This document shows, piece after piece, positions 22,801 to 30,425 of a DNA stretch of 64,000 nucleotides (position 1 is its first letter; each line of letters opens with the position of its first letter). This stretch comes from Manduca sexta (lineage: Eukaryota > Arthropoda > Insecta > Lepidoptera > Sphingidae). The DNA lies in assembly GCF_014839805.1 (NCBI RefSeq), contig NC_051121.1:7299116-7363115 (forward strand), in the 5' to 3' direction. The notes beneath the pieces were generated by a model that saw only the letters and a program-made list of their open reading frames with translations, made no database searches and was not told the DNA's origin. A program made the position numbers and the translations under genes.

Positions 22801-25800
22801 AGACGAATGTCCGCTGGTTCAAATCCCAACGGCACACACCTCTGACTTTTCTAAAAATCATGTGTGTATTCTTTGTGAATTTATCGTTCGCTTTAACGGT
22901 GAAGGAAAACATCGTGAGGAAACCTGCACATCTGAGAAGTTCTCTATAGGAATTTCGAAGGTGTGTGAAGTCTACCGACCCGCACTAGGCCAGCGTGGTG
23001 GACTAAGGCCTAATCCCTCTGTGTAGTAGAGGAGGCCCGTGCTCAGCAGTGGGCAAGTATATAATACAGGGCTGATATTATTATTATTTTATTATTAGAC
23101 GGCCGCTTGTTATAATTAAAAGTAAGTCAAATAGTTTCTGCCAATGCAATTGTTGTGAAAGCGTATTGCATCGATGTGTTAGTGAGTAGGTAAGTTGTAT
23201 GCAAGAGCCTCGCATGTCAGATACAAGCGCAAAGTTTATTTCCGTCGCCTAACTACATTGTTCAAGCTTCGGTCAATGACGGCTTGAAGGCTATAGCCAA
23301 TATTTCCGATCATTATGAGACTTAACATGATATGACTGTCATGAAATCGATCAATTTGGCTATAATAAAGCTGTTTGAAAATTTCGATTCAAGAGAGGAA
23401 ATTTAAAACCACATTACAGTACACTTACTTAACAATGCATTTTACGATATTTTTTCAGAAATCTACGAATTACCAGAGAAAGAGGAAGATGAAGACGACG
23501 AGCCGTCTCCAGAAGGGTCCAAGCTGGACGCGTTCCACGAACGGCTGCAGGCCGCCACGCAGGACCTCAGCATCAAACTGCAGTTCCAGCCTGTTGTCAA
23601 GTAACTACTTACAGTTAATTGCATTTTGTTTCTTCTCCTAGCAGTATTTTGTCCCCCCGTGACCATGAAGGCTGCAAAGTCTTCGAAACGTCGGGAGAAA
23701 ACTAAAATATAAAAAAACCCGAAATATAAAAAATGGAAGCAGTCAAGCCGGTCGACGCGTTTTCAAGTGATGCTCTTACATAAATATGGCAACTGATTTT
23801 TATTTATATAAATTATAATCTAACACTCCAACCTCCTCACGCTACTTATGTGAAGTTTTGTTATATTTACAATATTGTAATTGTTTGACTGTATCGGTGG
23901 TTTTTCCATCTTAAAAAATTACTCAATCGCAGCTCAGAGTCAGGAAATTGGCGAATTGTTACCCCCGTGCCTCGGAAAGCACGTAAAGCCGTTGGTCCTG
24001 CGCTTGATCTCTCTCCGGGCATGTTGAATTACCGTCTCAATGGACTATCAGTGTGAAGAAACAAAGAGTGCCCTTCTGTATTGCGCAAACACTTTTACAC
24101 TGTAATATCTCCTGCGTATTTGGCTGATCTCCTTTAAAATTGGCCGCCATGGCCGAAATTCGGTTAGAGGAATCATTGTAATATTTACTGCCGATTATGG
24201 TATTATTTTCTGTTGGGCAGCACTTGATTATGCTAGTTGTTCTTATTCCAGACAATACAAAGAAGTGCTAGACTGGCTTTCAAACACTGAAGACGTCACA
24301 GTAGATGTTATATACAAACAGGCGGTATCTTCGCTAGCGCAAGCTACATCTCTGTCCATGCACTTGTACCACAAGACGAGCGAGTTGATATTAGCAAGCA
24401 AGATACGGTCCACTGTCGACGAGTCTACCGCGTTATCACAGTAAGTTTATTGAAAGAAATGTTGTTAGTATATTACAAACCCGAACTTAGTTTATTGAGA
24501 ATCAGTAACATAATACATTACACAAATTTTAACATATCTATATATATAAAAATGAATCCCTATCTCCCTTGGTCACGCCATCACGCGTGAACGGCCCGAC
24601 CGATTTCACTATTGTTTTTTTTTTTGTTGTGTTTGTTATTGTCACGAGAATGATCTTATGAAAGAAAAAATTAAGGAAGTTGAGCGGAACGTTAGAAAAT
24701 TTAAGAAAAGTTAATTTCTGCGATTGACAGAATGCGCGCTACAAATTCATAGTTAAGACGGGACAACGTCTGTCGGGTCAGCTAGTATGTTATATTTTAT
24801 CCTAAAAACATATTAAAATTTCGTAAAGCTACCTTTTGTATTAATGAAAATCCGGCGCATGTCGGTCGCTCCCTGATACCTACTACAGTGGACCTTTACA
24901 AGCGCTCCCTTCCCCACCCCGCGGCCCCGCACATGTCCCGCTCGCTCCTGCGGTGGCGCGGGCGGTGTACTTGATCTATCATTTCCGCGTGATTTTTCAT
25001 TGTTATTATTATTTTTATGTGATCTTTTATACCAAAATGTAATTTAGGTGTTTTAGTTTTATGTTATACCAAAATTAATGTTGTAAAGAAGCATTAAGGA
25101 TACTCAAAACAAGTGATTAAAGGCTTACGTGAGGTTTAGATGAATAATAAAACTTGCAAAAGTAACTTCCGCAAGTAATTCTTGTAAACAATCGCAGCTG
25201 ACTTATGTAAATTTTGAGTCATGCTTTACTTGCGGCAAGTTGCATGTCTACAAGACTTGAAATATTGCCGCTAGTATCAACGCAACTGGAAGTTCTGGCG
25301 AAGTATATATCGCCACAAGAACTTCTATAAGATGTATTATTAACTATAGAGTAGATGTATTTTATTTATTGTTCATACTAATCAATACAAGTCACTCGAA
25401 CAGCAGTTTAAATTCCGAAAATTATGACACAAATAACCAGCTATACAACACCTATTATCATTGGCTGTATGACTATTCAGCTTCAGTTTTCAGTTCAGAC
25501 GGAGCTACGAGGAAATCTTACTTTATAATAAAATATACCAATGAATTTCAGATTAACCGTAGTCTTGAGGAAGCATATAAGCGACTTGGCCGCGCAGTTC
25601 GCAGAGAAACTCAACTCAATATCTGCGGACAATAAACAGCAAGTCAACGAATACATTACCAATATATTTTTAGAGGTAAGATGATATTGCTTAAAGCATA
25701 TTTAATAATTTTACTGATTTACGGATCAAACAATAGATGGTGGTACCAACTAGGTAAATTTAATATTAATTGGTTCAGTATAGCGATTTATAGGTTTTTT

Positions 25801-26096
25801 GGGAACGCCTTTGTCCAACATTGGGACATAGTATGCTAATACAATACTATTTTTACTAATAAACGTATAAATCTGATCCATTACGAGTTTGTTGTTTTTA
25901 TCATCGATTACTTATTTCGTTATAGCTATACTGCCAAAAACGAAGAACAGAGTGCCTTTTGGTTAAAATATTTTTATTTTATTTATTTAGACCGAATTTA
26001 ATATTACGACTTTTTTTTCAGGCGGGTAACAGCTCCACGTATTTAGAAACCGCATTCCAGCTAGCCCTGCCCATAATTCAGATAGGAGCAATTTAA
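16703..26096 (+). CDS. FAM114A: FAM114A (NOXP20 / DUF719 family) protein, complete ten-exon gene
   Basis: Ten exons join into one 1692-nt frame of 563 codons plus stop: 16703-16882, 17570-17755, 20175-20357, 20736-20958, 21511-21774, 22267-22392, 23459-23600, 24252-24440, 25552-25675, 26022-26096. All introns are GT-AG with compatible phases (0,0,0,1,1,1,2,2,0). Human FAM114A1 and A2 are of similar size. Family hallmarks: acidic N-terminus with two GWDDFD motifs (W66, W106); a Gly/Trp-rich segment GGGWGWSMHSLLNTATAGI in exon 3; ISGGLDTLETIGKKTMEIL opening exon 5; and the C-terminal NSSTYLETAFQLALPIIQI. There is no signal peptide or membrane segment, so the protein is cytosolic. Family members are reported at the Golgi, with links to Rab2 and to COPI-dependent recycling of Golgi enzymes; the role here is inferred from homology. 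The start ATG has an ACC context. Introns 1, 2, 4, 5, 6, 7 and 8 carry transposon insertions, and a mariner begins 26 bp past the stop. Confidence 0.93.
17140..17296 (-). repeat. tRNA-related SINE family C in FAM114A intron 1
   Basis: Reverse-oriented copy with the family words CATTTTATCCCCGAAGGGGT, CCATGATGTGATAGGGGGCG and GAGCCTATTGCCATATCAGG. The tRNA-like head is missing, so only the 3' part is present. Confidence 0.8.
17570..17755 (+). CDS. FAM114A: FAM114A exon 2, twin GWDDFD motifs
   Basis: Codes residues 61-122, between acceptor TTCTTTCAG and donor GTGAGT. It carries two copies of Gly-Trp-Asp-Asp-Phe-Asp (residues 65-70 and 105-110) in a highly acidic context, the second extended by DWGQDDG. 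Aromatic-acidic peptides of this kind often act as short linear docking motifs; that is inference. Confidence 0.9.
18136..18201 (+). repeat. Dispersed repeat family D, left part, interrupted by a Helitron
   Basis: TATTCATCACTTACGCAAAC... through GAATATTTAATTA matches 38826-38897. The match resumes beyond the Helitron (19842 onward, TTACTTAAATAAA) exactly as in the uninterrupted copy at 38898-38910. Confidence 0.8.
18202..19841 (+). mobile_element. Composite non-autonomous Helitron with two 5' ends and 123-bp tandem arrays
   Basis: Starts TCTATACTATTATATAAAGC after A (18201) and ends GGGCAAAAGCTAG before T (19842), with the GC hairpin GCGGGCGGAGCCGCGGGC just before the end. This is the Helitron signature TC...CTAG at an A/T site. 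A second full 5' end occurs internally at 18839. Units of about 123 bp, each starting GCTAATCTCAGGAACTA, are repeated four times in the first part (18246, 18369, 18493, 18616) and five times in the second (18891, 19014, 19137, 19260, 19383). It has no coding capacity and lies in FAM114A intron 2. Related element: 42857-43498. Confidence 0.88.
20175..20357 (+). CDS. FAM114A: FAM114A exon 3
   Basis: Codes residues 123-183, after acceptor TTATTACAG. A short coiled-coil-like stretch (LAELDAELNAIKDKM), a Pro-Ala repeat, then the conserved Gly/Trp-rich GGGWGWSMHSLL and a Thr-rich amphipathic segment. Donor is GTAAAA. Confidence 0.88.
20736..20958 (+). CDS. FAM114A: FAM114A exon 4
   Basis: Codes residues 184-257 plus one base. 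It continues the helical GITTVLETGIGAPEPEELA segment, then a Ser-rich linker and YLPFGNLISGVTKFVETT. Donor is GTAAGT; intron phase 1. Confidence 0.88.
21022..21200 (-). repeat. tRNA-related SINE family C in FAM114A intron 4
   Basis: Reverse-oriented 3' part of family C: CCTTTTATCTCTGAAGG, CCCATAATATCATAAGG and GCCATATTGGCCACAAATTCC. More diverged than the intron 1 copy. Confidence 0.75.
21328..21470 (+). repeat. Dispersed repeat family E, copy 1 (FAM114A intron 4)
   Basis: GGCAAGTTGCCTTC..., GAAATATTACCGCTGCTG and ATAGAAGTTCTTGCCCAATA align in order with 25220-25330 in intron 8 of the same gene. Function unknown. Confidence 0.6.
21511..21774 (+). CDS. FAM114A: FAM114A exon 5, most conserved block
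   Basis: Codes residues 258-345. It opens with GPKVISGGLDTLETIGKKT and continues through DPGLVKKRAML and a Glu/Lys-rich helix to YENLFNDFDG. The ISGGLD.LE.IGKKTM pattern is the family signature. Confidence 0.92.
21806..22045 (-). repeat. SINE-like family B in FAM114A intron 5
   Basis: A near full-length reverse copy. A T-rich start leads into GACGAGATGAGCTTGCCGTT, then CGCCATCCTGAAACATGAGA, ending at the head CTCTCACTTATAAGAAATCT. Confidence 0.85.
22267..22392 (+). CDS. FAM114A: FAM114A exon 6
   Basis: Codes residues 346-387: GPVYLEALKLLSSQTSMRIE and a helical, charged tail. It matches the LEAL..LS block that follows the signature exon in family members. Confidence 0.88.
22433..22472 (-). 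mobile_element. Helitron 3'-end fragment
   Basis: ACTAACTTTTGCTCGCTGCTTCGTCCGCGTGAA is the reverse of the Helitron 3' terminus (compare 57419-57452 and 60233-60265), cut short where the family C SINE begins. Confidence 0.55.
22474..22712 (+). repeat. tRNA-related SINE family C in FAM114A intron 6
   Basis: Full-length-like copy: a tRNA-like head (CTCGTAGTGGGTATTGCGTA; B-box region GTCTCGAATCC), a middle segment, and the 3' end CTACCCTTCCGGAGATAAAG. Contains a 111-codon open frame with no domain. Confidence 0.75.
22760..23094 (+). mobile_element. SINE family A, full length, with 14-bp target duplication
   Basis: Flanked by TTAGACGGCCGCTT on both sides (22746-22759 and 23095-23108, identical). 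Pol III boxes are readable: A box TAGCCCAGTTGG (about 22771) and B box GGTTCAAATCC (about 22816). The 3' end is an ATT-repeat tail. The perfect duplication marks a young retrotransposition into FAM114A intron 6. Related copies lie at 33489, 41941 (reverse), 45272 and 57086. Confidence 0.92.
23459..23600 (+). CDS. FAM114A: FAM114A exon 7
   Basis: Codes residues 388-434 plus two bases. An acidic linker (ELPEKEEDEDDEPSPEGS) is followed by a helix ending LQFQPVVK. Acceptor is TTTTTTCAG, donor GTAACT; intron phase 2. Confidence 0.88.
23645..23712 (+). repeat. Dispersed repeat family F, copy 1 (FAM114A intron 7)
   Basis: GACCATGAAGGCTGCAAAGT and CTTCGAAACGTCGGGAGAAA recur, diverged, at 41166-41222 and in reverse at 44768-44822. 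The A-rich right end suggests a retroelement 3' tail. Confidence 0.7.
24252..24440 (+). CDS. FAM114A: FAM114A exon 8
   Basis: Codes residues 435-497: KEVLDWLSNTEDVTVDVIYK followed by SSLAQATSLSMHLYHKTSEL. It is helical and conserved in the family C-terminal half. Confidence 0.88.
24537..24785 (+). mobile_element. Short non-autonomous Helitron in FAM114A intron 8
   Basis: TCTATATATATAAAAATGAA start after A (24536); GTCGGGTCAGCTAG end before T (24786). TC...CTAG at an A/T site, 249 bp, non-coding. Its termini differ from the larger elements at 18202 and 42857, so it belongs to another family. Confidence 0.85.
24855..24975. other. GC-rich patch in FAM114A intron 8
   Basis: About 120 bp with runs such as CCCCACCCCGCGGCCCCGC and CTGCGGTGGCGCGGGCGG inside an AT-rich intron. 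There is no ORF with a recognisable domain and no clear repeat match in the window. It could be a regulatory island or an unrecognised repeat. Confidence 0.4.
25215..25335 (+). repeat. Dispersed repeat family E, copy 2 (FAM114A intron 8)
   Basis: GGCAAGTTGCATGTCTACAA, GAAATATTGCCGCTAGTA and CTGGAAGTTCTGGCGAAGTA align with 21328-21470 in intron 4. Confidence 0.6.
25552..25675 (+). CDS. FAM114A: FAM114A exon 9
   Basis: Codes residues 498-539: LTVVLRKHISDLAAQFAEKL and NKQQVNEYITNIFLE, between acceptor ATTTCAG and donor GTAAGA. An open frame at 25369-25635 in another frame over this exon is incidental. Confidence 0.88.
26022..26096 (+). CDS. FAM114A: FAM114A exon 10 and stop
   Basis: Codes the last 24 residues, AGNSSTYLETAFQLALPIIQ then IGAI, and TAA. 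NSSTY...AFQL.LPI.Q is the conserved family C-terminus. No AATAAA lies between the stop and the mariner TIR at 26123. Confidence 0.9.
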   Translation, partial: AGNSSTYLETAFQLALPIIQIGAI

Positions 26097-26122
26097 ATAA
26101 TCTCGACGAGTATTCGAATATA

Positions 26123-27427
26123 CTTAGTCTGGCCATAAATACTGTTACACTTAATTATAAAAAAATATTACATTTGAATTTCGAATCTGTCATTTTTATA
26201 CGATTGTTCATTGTGTTTTCTCATTTTGGCGCCAATACATTGTAAAATATTTTGCGATATTAAAATGGTGTGGGGTGATAAAGAGAACCGAATCGCTGTG
26301 ATAGCATTACACAAAGTAGGTATGGAGCCAAATGCAATTTTTAAAACTCTCCATACACTTGGTATTAGTAAAATGTTTGTGTACCGGGCTATTAATAGGT
26401 ACAATGAGACCTCCTCTGTTTGTGACAGAAAAGATCTGGCCGTCCACGTAGTGTTCGTACGAAAAAGGTGGTCAAAGCAGTAAGGGAAAGAATTCGAAGA
26501 AATCCTGTCCGAAAGCAAAAGATTTTATCTCGGGAAATGAAGATAGCACCTAGAACCATGTCGCGTATTTTAAAAGATGACTTAGGACTTGCAGCCTATA
26601 AGAGACGCACTGGCCATTTCTTAACTGATAATTTAAAGAAGAATAGGGTGGTAAAATCGAAACAACTACTGAAGCGGTACGCAAAGGGAGGTCACAGAAA
26701 AATTTTGTTTACGGATGAGAAAATTTTTACAATTGAGCAACATTTTAACAAACAAAATGACCGTATTTATGCTCAAAGCTCTAAGGAAGCTTCCCAATTA
26801 GTCGACAGAGTGCAACGTGGACATTATCCGACTTCAGTGATGGTTTGGTGGGGTGTTAGCTATGAAGGAGTGACTGAGCCATATTTTTGTGAAAAAGGTA
26901 TCAAAACATCGGCACAAGTGTATCAAGATACCATTCTTGAGAAGGTAGTTAAGCCCCTTAACATCACCATGTTCAATAACCAAGTATGGTCCTTCCAGCA
27001 AGACTCGGCGCCGGGTCATAAAGCTCGGTCCACGCAGTCTTGGTTGGAATCGAACGTTTCGGACTTCATCAGAGCTGAAGACTGGCCGTCGTCTAGTCCC
27101 GATCTTAATCCGCTGGATTATGATTTGTGGTCAGTTTTAGAGAGTACAGCTTGCTCTAAACGCCATGATAATTTGAGTCCCTAAAACAATCTATACGATT
27201 GGCAGTGAAGAATTTTCCCATGGAAAGAGTGCGTGCTTCTATTGATAACTGGCCTCATCGTTTAAAGGACTGTATTGCAGCCAATGGAGACCACTTCGAA
27301 TAAGCTTTTTATATTTTTAATTGTTTTATATTTATGTATTAAACTGACACACTGTAAAAGTAATAAATGTTATTTGCAGTTAACAATTTTCTTTTTTCTT
27401 TATTACAATATTTATGGCAAGACTAGG
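26123..27427 (+). mobile_element. Mariner/maT-type (DD37D) transposon, complete ends, inserted at TA
   Basis: TIRs at 26123-26149 (CTTAGTCTGGCCATAAATAC...) and 27401-27427 (reverse complement CCTAGTCTTGCCATAAATAT...) match at 22 of 27 positions. TA dinucleotides flank both ends (26121-26122 and 27428-27429). Length is 1305 bp, normal for the superfamily. It encodes a broken transposase. It starts 26 bp after the FAM114A stop codon in the same orientation. Confidence 0.92.
26265..27303 (+). pseudogene. maT-type DD37D transposase, two frameshifts
   Basis: The start is at MVWGDKENRIAVIALHKVG, an N-terminal helix-turn-helix region. The frame breaks at about 26435-26470, continues from about 26468 in another frame to a stop at 27182-27184, and the last part (from about 27175, ESLKQSIRLAV... 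to GDHFE-stop at 27303) lies in a third frame. Catalytic residues are still readable: FTDEK (first Asp), QQDSAPGHKA (second Asp) and SSSPDLNPLDYDLW (third Asp). There are 37 residues between the second and third Asp, so DD37D, the maT spacing. The frameshifts should prevent autonomous transposition. Confidence 0.9.
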
Positions 27428-27754
27428 TATATAAGAATAAAGTGTACGGGAATTATATTAAAAAAAATATATTTACGAATGTAGTATCCAAACGATGTTA
27501 TTTGTATCTTCTGAGATATCTCAGGAAGTGTAGAAATGTAAAGATCAGGAAGGACGAAATTGTTCGTTTAAAAATCATATTATGTAAGGTGTAAAGTACT
27601 TCGCCAATGGCATCTCAGATTCCTGCTTATTTACTTAAAAATACCACAAGCTTCCAAAACTCTTTATTCCTACTTACAGTGACGAAAGGCACCAATCACT
27701 CCTCTTCAAAAAAAAATATAGCTTTGGCAAGATTACCTGCACAATATCAGAAAG

Positions 27755-27945
27755 CATTATACCCAGTGTAACTACTGGACATAATAAGACTTAACATCTC
27801 TTGTCTCAGGACGAGCGCAGTGGAATACCAAACAATACTTTGTAATTCAAGGTGTTGGATGGTGTTTCTACTGTTTATGGGCGGTCGTATCGCTTACCAT
27901 CAGGCGAACGGCAAGCTCGTCTAGTCATTCAAAGCAAAAAGTAAG
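27755..27945 (+). repeat. SINE-like family B, copy 4
   Basis: The 3' two thirds of family B: AACTACTGGACATAATAAGA through TTATGGGCGGTCGTATCGCT and CATTCAAAGC. The head is missing. Confidence 0.85.
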
Positions 27946-28050
27946 TCGATGTCGAATTTTGATGTTCGTGGTTGATCGAGAGACCATTGCGTCAGTCAGA
28001 TGTTCGTCTCTCAACCAATCAATAAAACACGAGTCATTTCGGGTTTTTTG

Positions 28051-28785
28051 CTACATTTCAAGCACATTGGATATATTTGCCACTGCGAGCAATCGTCTCT
28101 TTTCATAAAAAAAATATGTAACCTCAACTGTCGGTAATATTGCGAAAATCTTACAAATGCTCTATTTTGAGGCAATTCCAAGCACACTGGATATATTTAT
28201 TACTAGGCGAGCAATCGTCTCTTGTTCATAAAAAAATAGGTAACTTCAACTGTCGGTAATATTGCGAAAATCTTACAAACGCTATATTATTTTGGGGCAA
28301 TTCCAAGCCCACTGGAGGTATTTCCCACTAGATGAGCAATCGTCTCTTTTTCATAAAAAATAAGGAACCTCAACTATCGGTAATATTGCGGAAATCTTAC
28401 AAACGCTCTATTTTGGGGCAATTCCAAGAACACTGGATATATTTCCCACTAGGAGAGCAATCGTCTCTTTTTCATAAAAAAAAATATGTAACCTCAAGTG
28501 TTGATAATATTGCGAAAATCTTTTAAACGCTCTATTATTTTGGGGCAATTCAAAGCACATATAATTTACTACTACACAATAAATCGTATCTTTTTCATAA
28601 AAAAAATATGTAACCTCTACTGTCGGTAATATTGCGAAAATCTTACAAACGCCCTATTTTCGAGCAATTCCAAGCGCAAAAGATATGTTTACTTCTAGGT
28701 GAGCAATCGTCTCTTGTTCATAAAAAAAAATATCTAACCTCAACTGTCGGTAATATTGCGAAAATCTTATCAACCCACTACTTTT
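28051..28785. repeat. Minisatellite, six units of 120-126 bp
   Basis: Units start with the CAAGCAC-type word at 28059, 28179, 28304, 28425, 28551 and 28671. Each carries GAGCAATCGTCTCTT, TCATAAAAAAA, CTGTCGGTAATATTGCG and AAAATCTTACAAACGC. Unit length varies by up to 6 bp and the units have diverged. Two short open frames (28332-28526 and 28632-28844) come only from the repeat. Confidence 0.92.
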
Positions 28786-28844
28786 TCGGGGTAAATTCAT
28801 TTTTTACAATTATGTATATAGTTATGTTTGATATATCGGCTTAA

Positions 28845-30250
28845 ATAATACTATAGAACTTGTATATTGTATTTTTCTCGGAGCAATTTCATATCATTTT
28901 AGTTAATTATATATTGAATGTTAACCACGGTACTAAAGTTTAACAATGTTCAAATTTGATGTGAATAAATATTATTTTTATGAAAACTATTTTTTGTTTT
29001 ATTTCTTACGTCATTTTACGGAATTTCGTCGTATGAAAATATGAACCGCTGTAATAACAATATTATATCATATTATTATCCACATCAGTGGTGTAATTAA
29101 ATTGTTGATCGGAACACAAAAGTGTATAGGCGATTCGAAATTTTGAATTCGTTCACCAACTTTTGTGGCTTTACATGTATTTTATTAATTGTAACACAAC
29201 TTTTGGCCTAAGTACACAGTCTAAATGCATTATAATTATTATTATAAGGAGACTCAATGGCAATGGAAGTTCTCTACAAAACTAGTTGCTTGTTTATATA
29301 TCTTTGCCTTAAGGGAGGCGAACAGGGCAACCAGGGCATCGAATTTGCAAGAAGTATAAAGAAAAAATCTTAACCTCTCAAAGGTTAAAAAGCCTCGCAA
29401 AGATCTGTTGCCTAGAGCCTCGTAGAGCCACGTTGCCTTTAAATCTAGATTTAGGTCAAAATATCTGACTTTGACGTTAAAGTGTTCCACCCTCGAAATA
29501 AACTCGAAGTTAATAAATAACACACGCAAAAAAATAATCAACATTTTATGTTATCTTAACTTTGGCAGTTAATTTTTTTTGTAATGTGGATATTCTTTAA
29601 CTAATTTCATAGTAAACATGCCAATAAAATTTGTGATTGCGTGCATCTCTATGGAGCCTTATTTTTGCTTTATGTCATAATTTCTTAGAGCCTACGTTGT
29701 TTGTTGTCTTATAGTAGTTTTTGTGCAAATAAATTATTATTATCTCTTAAAGAACACATAATTTTAATTTGGAACAAACATTTCATAAGAAATACTATTG
29801 TAGTATAAAATGTTCAAAAAGATCTAAAAAAAAATTTTCAAATTAATTATTCGTAAATCATTGCATATTCCCCCCGTAATTCGTGTGCTGAAAATGTATA
29901 GAACGAAGGCTCAAGGCCGATTACCCGGGGAGGGTCTTAATCATGATTCACAGTGAGCTAGCTATATTGATATATTAATTGTTAGAACTTCCTTGGAACC
30001 AAAAAACTGGTACGATTTACACAGGAAAATTTTAAAAAATATTATAGTAAGATGCCACCATAAATAATATAAGATTTTACCGTTATTCAAATATTAATAG
30101 ATACAGGTATACGGTTTTTTGTCGATTTGAGTGATGTAAACGTGCACAATGCAGTAGATGATGCGCGAATATCGGCCATTGTGAGATCACCTGTTGTCTG
30201 CCGGGAACGAAAGATTAGTGTGGATAAGACGTTAAAGTAAAAAGGATTTT
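28845..30250. other. Intergenic, no assigned feature
   Basis: AT-rich. A 96-codon minus-strand open frame at 29254-29544 lies in a GC-richer patch but shows no domain or splice context; it may be part of an unrecognised repeat. Confidence 0.4.
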
Positions 30251-30261
30251 ATGTAGTACGT

Positions 30262-30425
30262 AACAGTGTCGAAATTTGAAAATTTCCAAAAGGGAACCCG
30301 ACCCAACATATAAGTACTAATATGCATAAATGCGGACTGCAAATCGTTCTGATGATAATTAGATTCTACATAAAGGAAAGATGGCAGGAACCGGATTATA
30401 TGGATCCTTCGCTACTAGGTACCAG
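30262..30425. repeat. Dispersed repeat family H, copy 1
   Basis: TTCCAAAAGGGAACCCGACC, ACATATAAGTACTAATATGC, CTGCAAATCGTT and GATCCTTCGCTACT match 36658-36815 in the same orientation. Non-coding. Confidence 0.7.

Noticed and set aside
28051..28785. CRISPR-like array
   Set aside because: The direct repeats are long (about 120 bp), contiguous and diverged, with no unique spacers, and the DNA is eukaryotic. It is a minisatellite.
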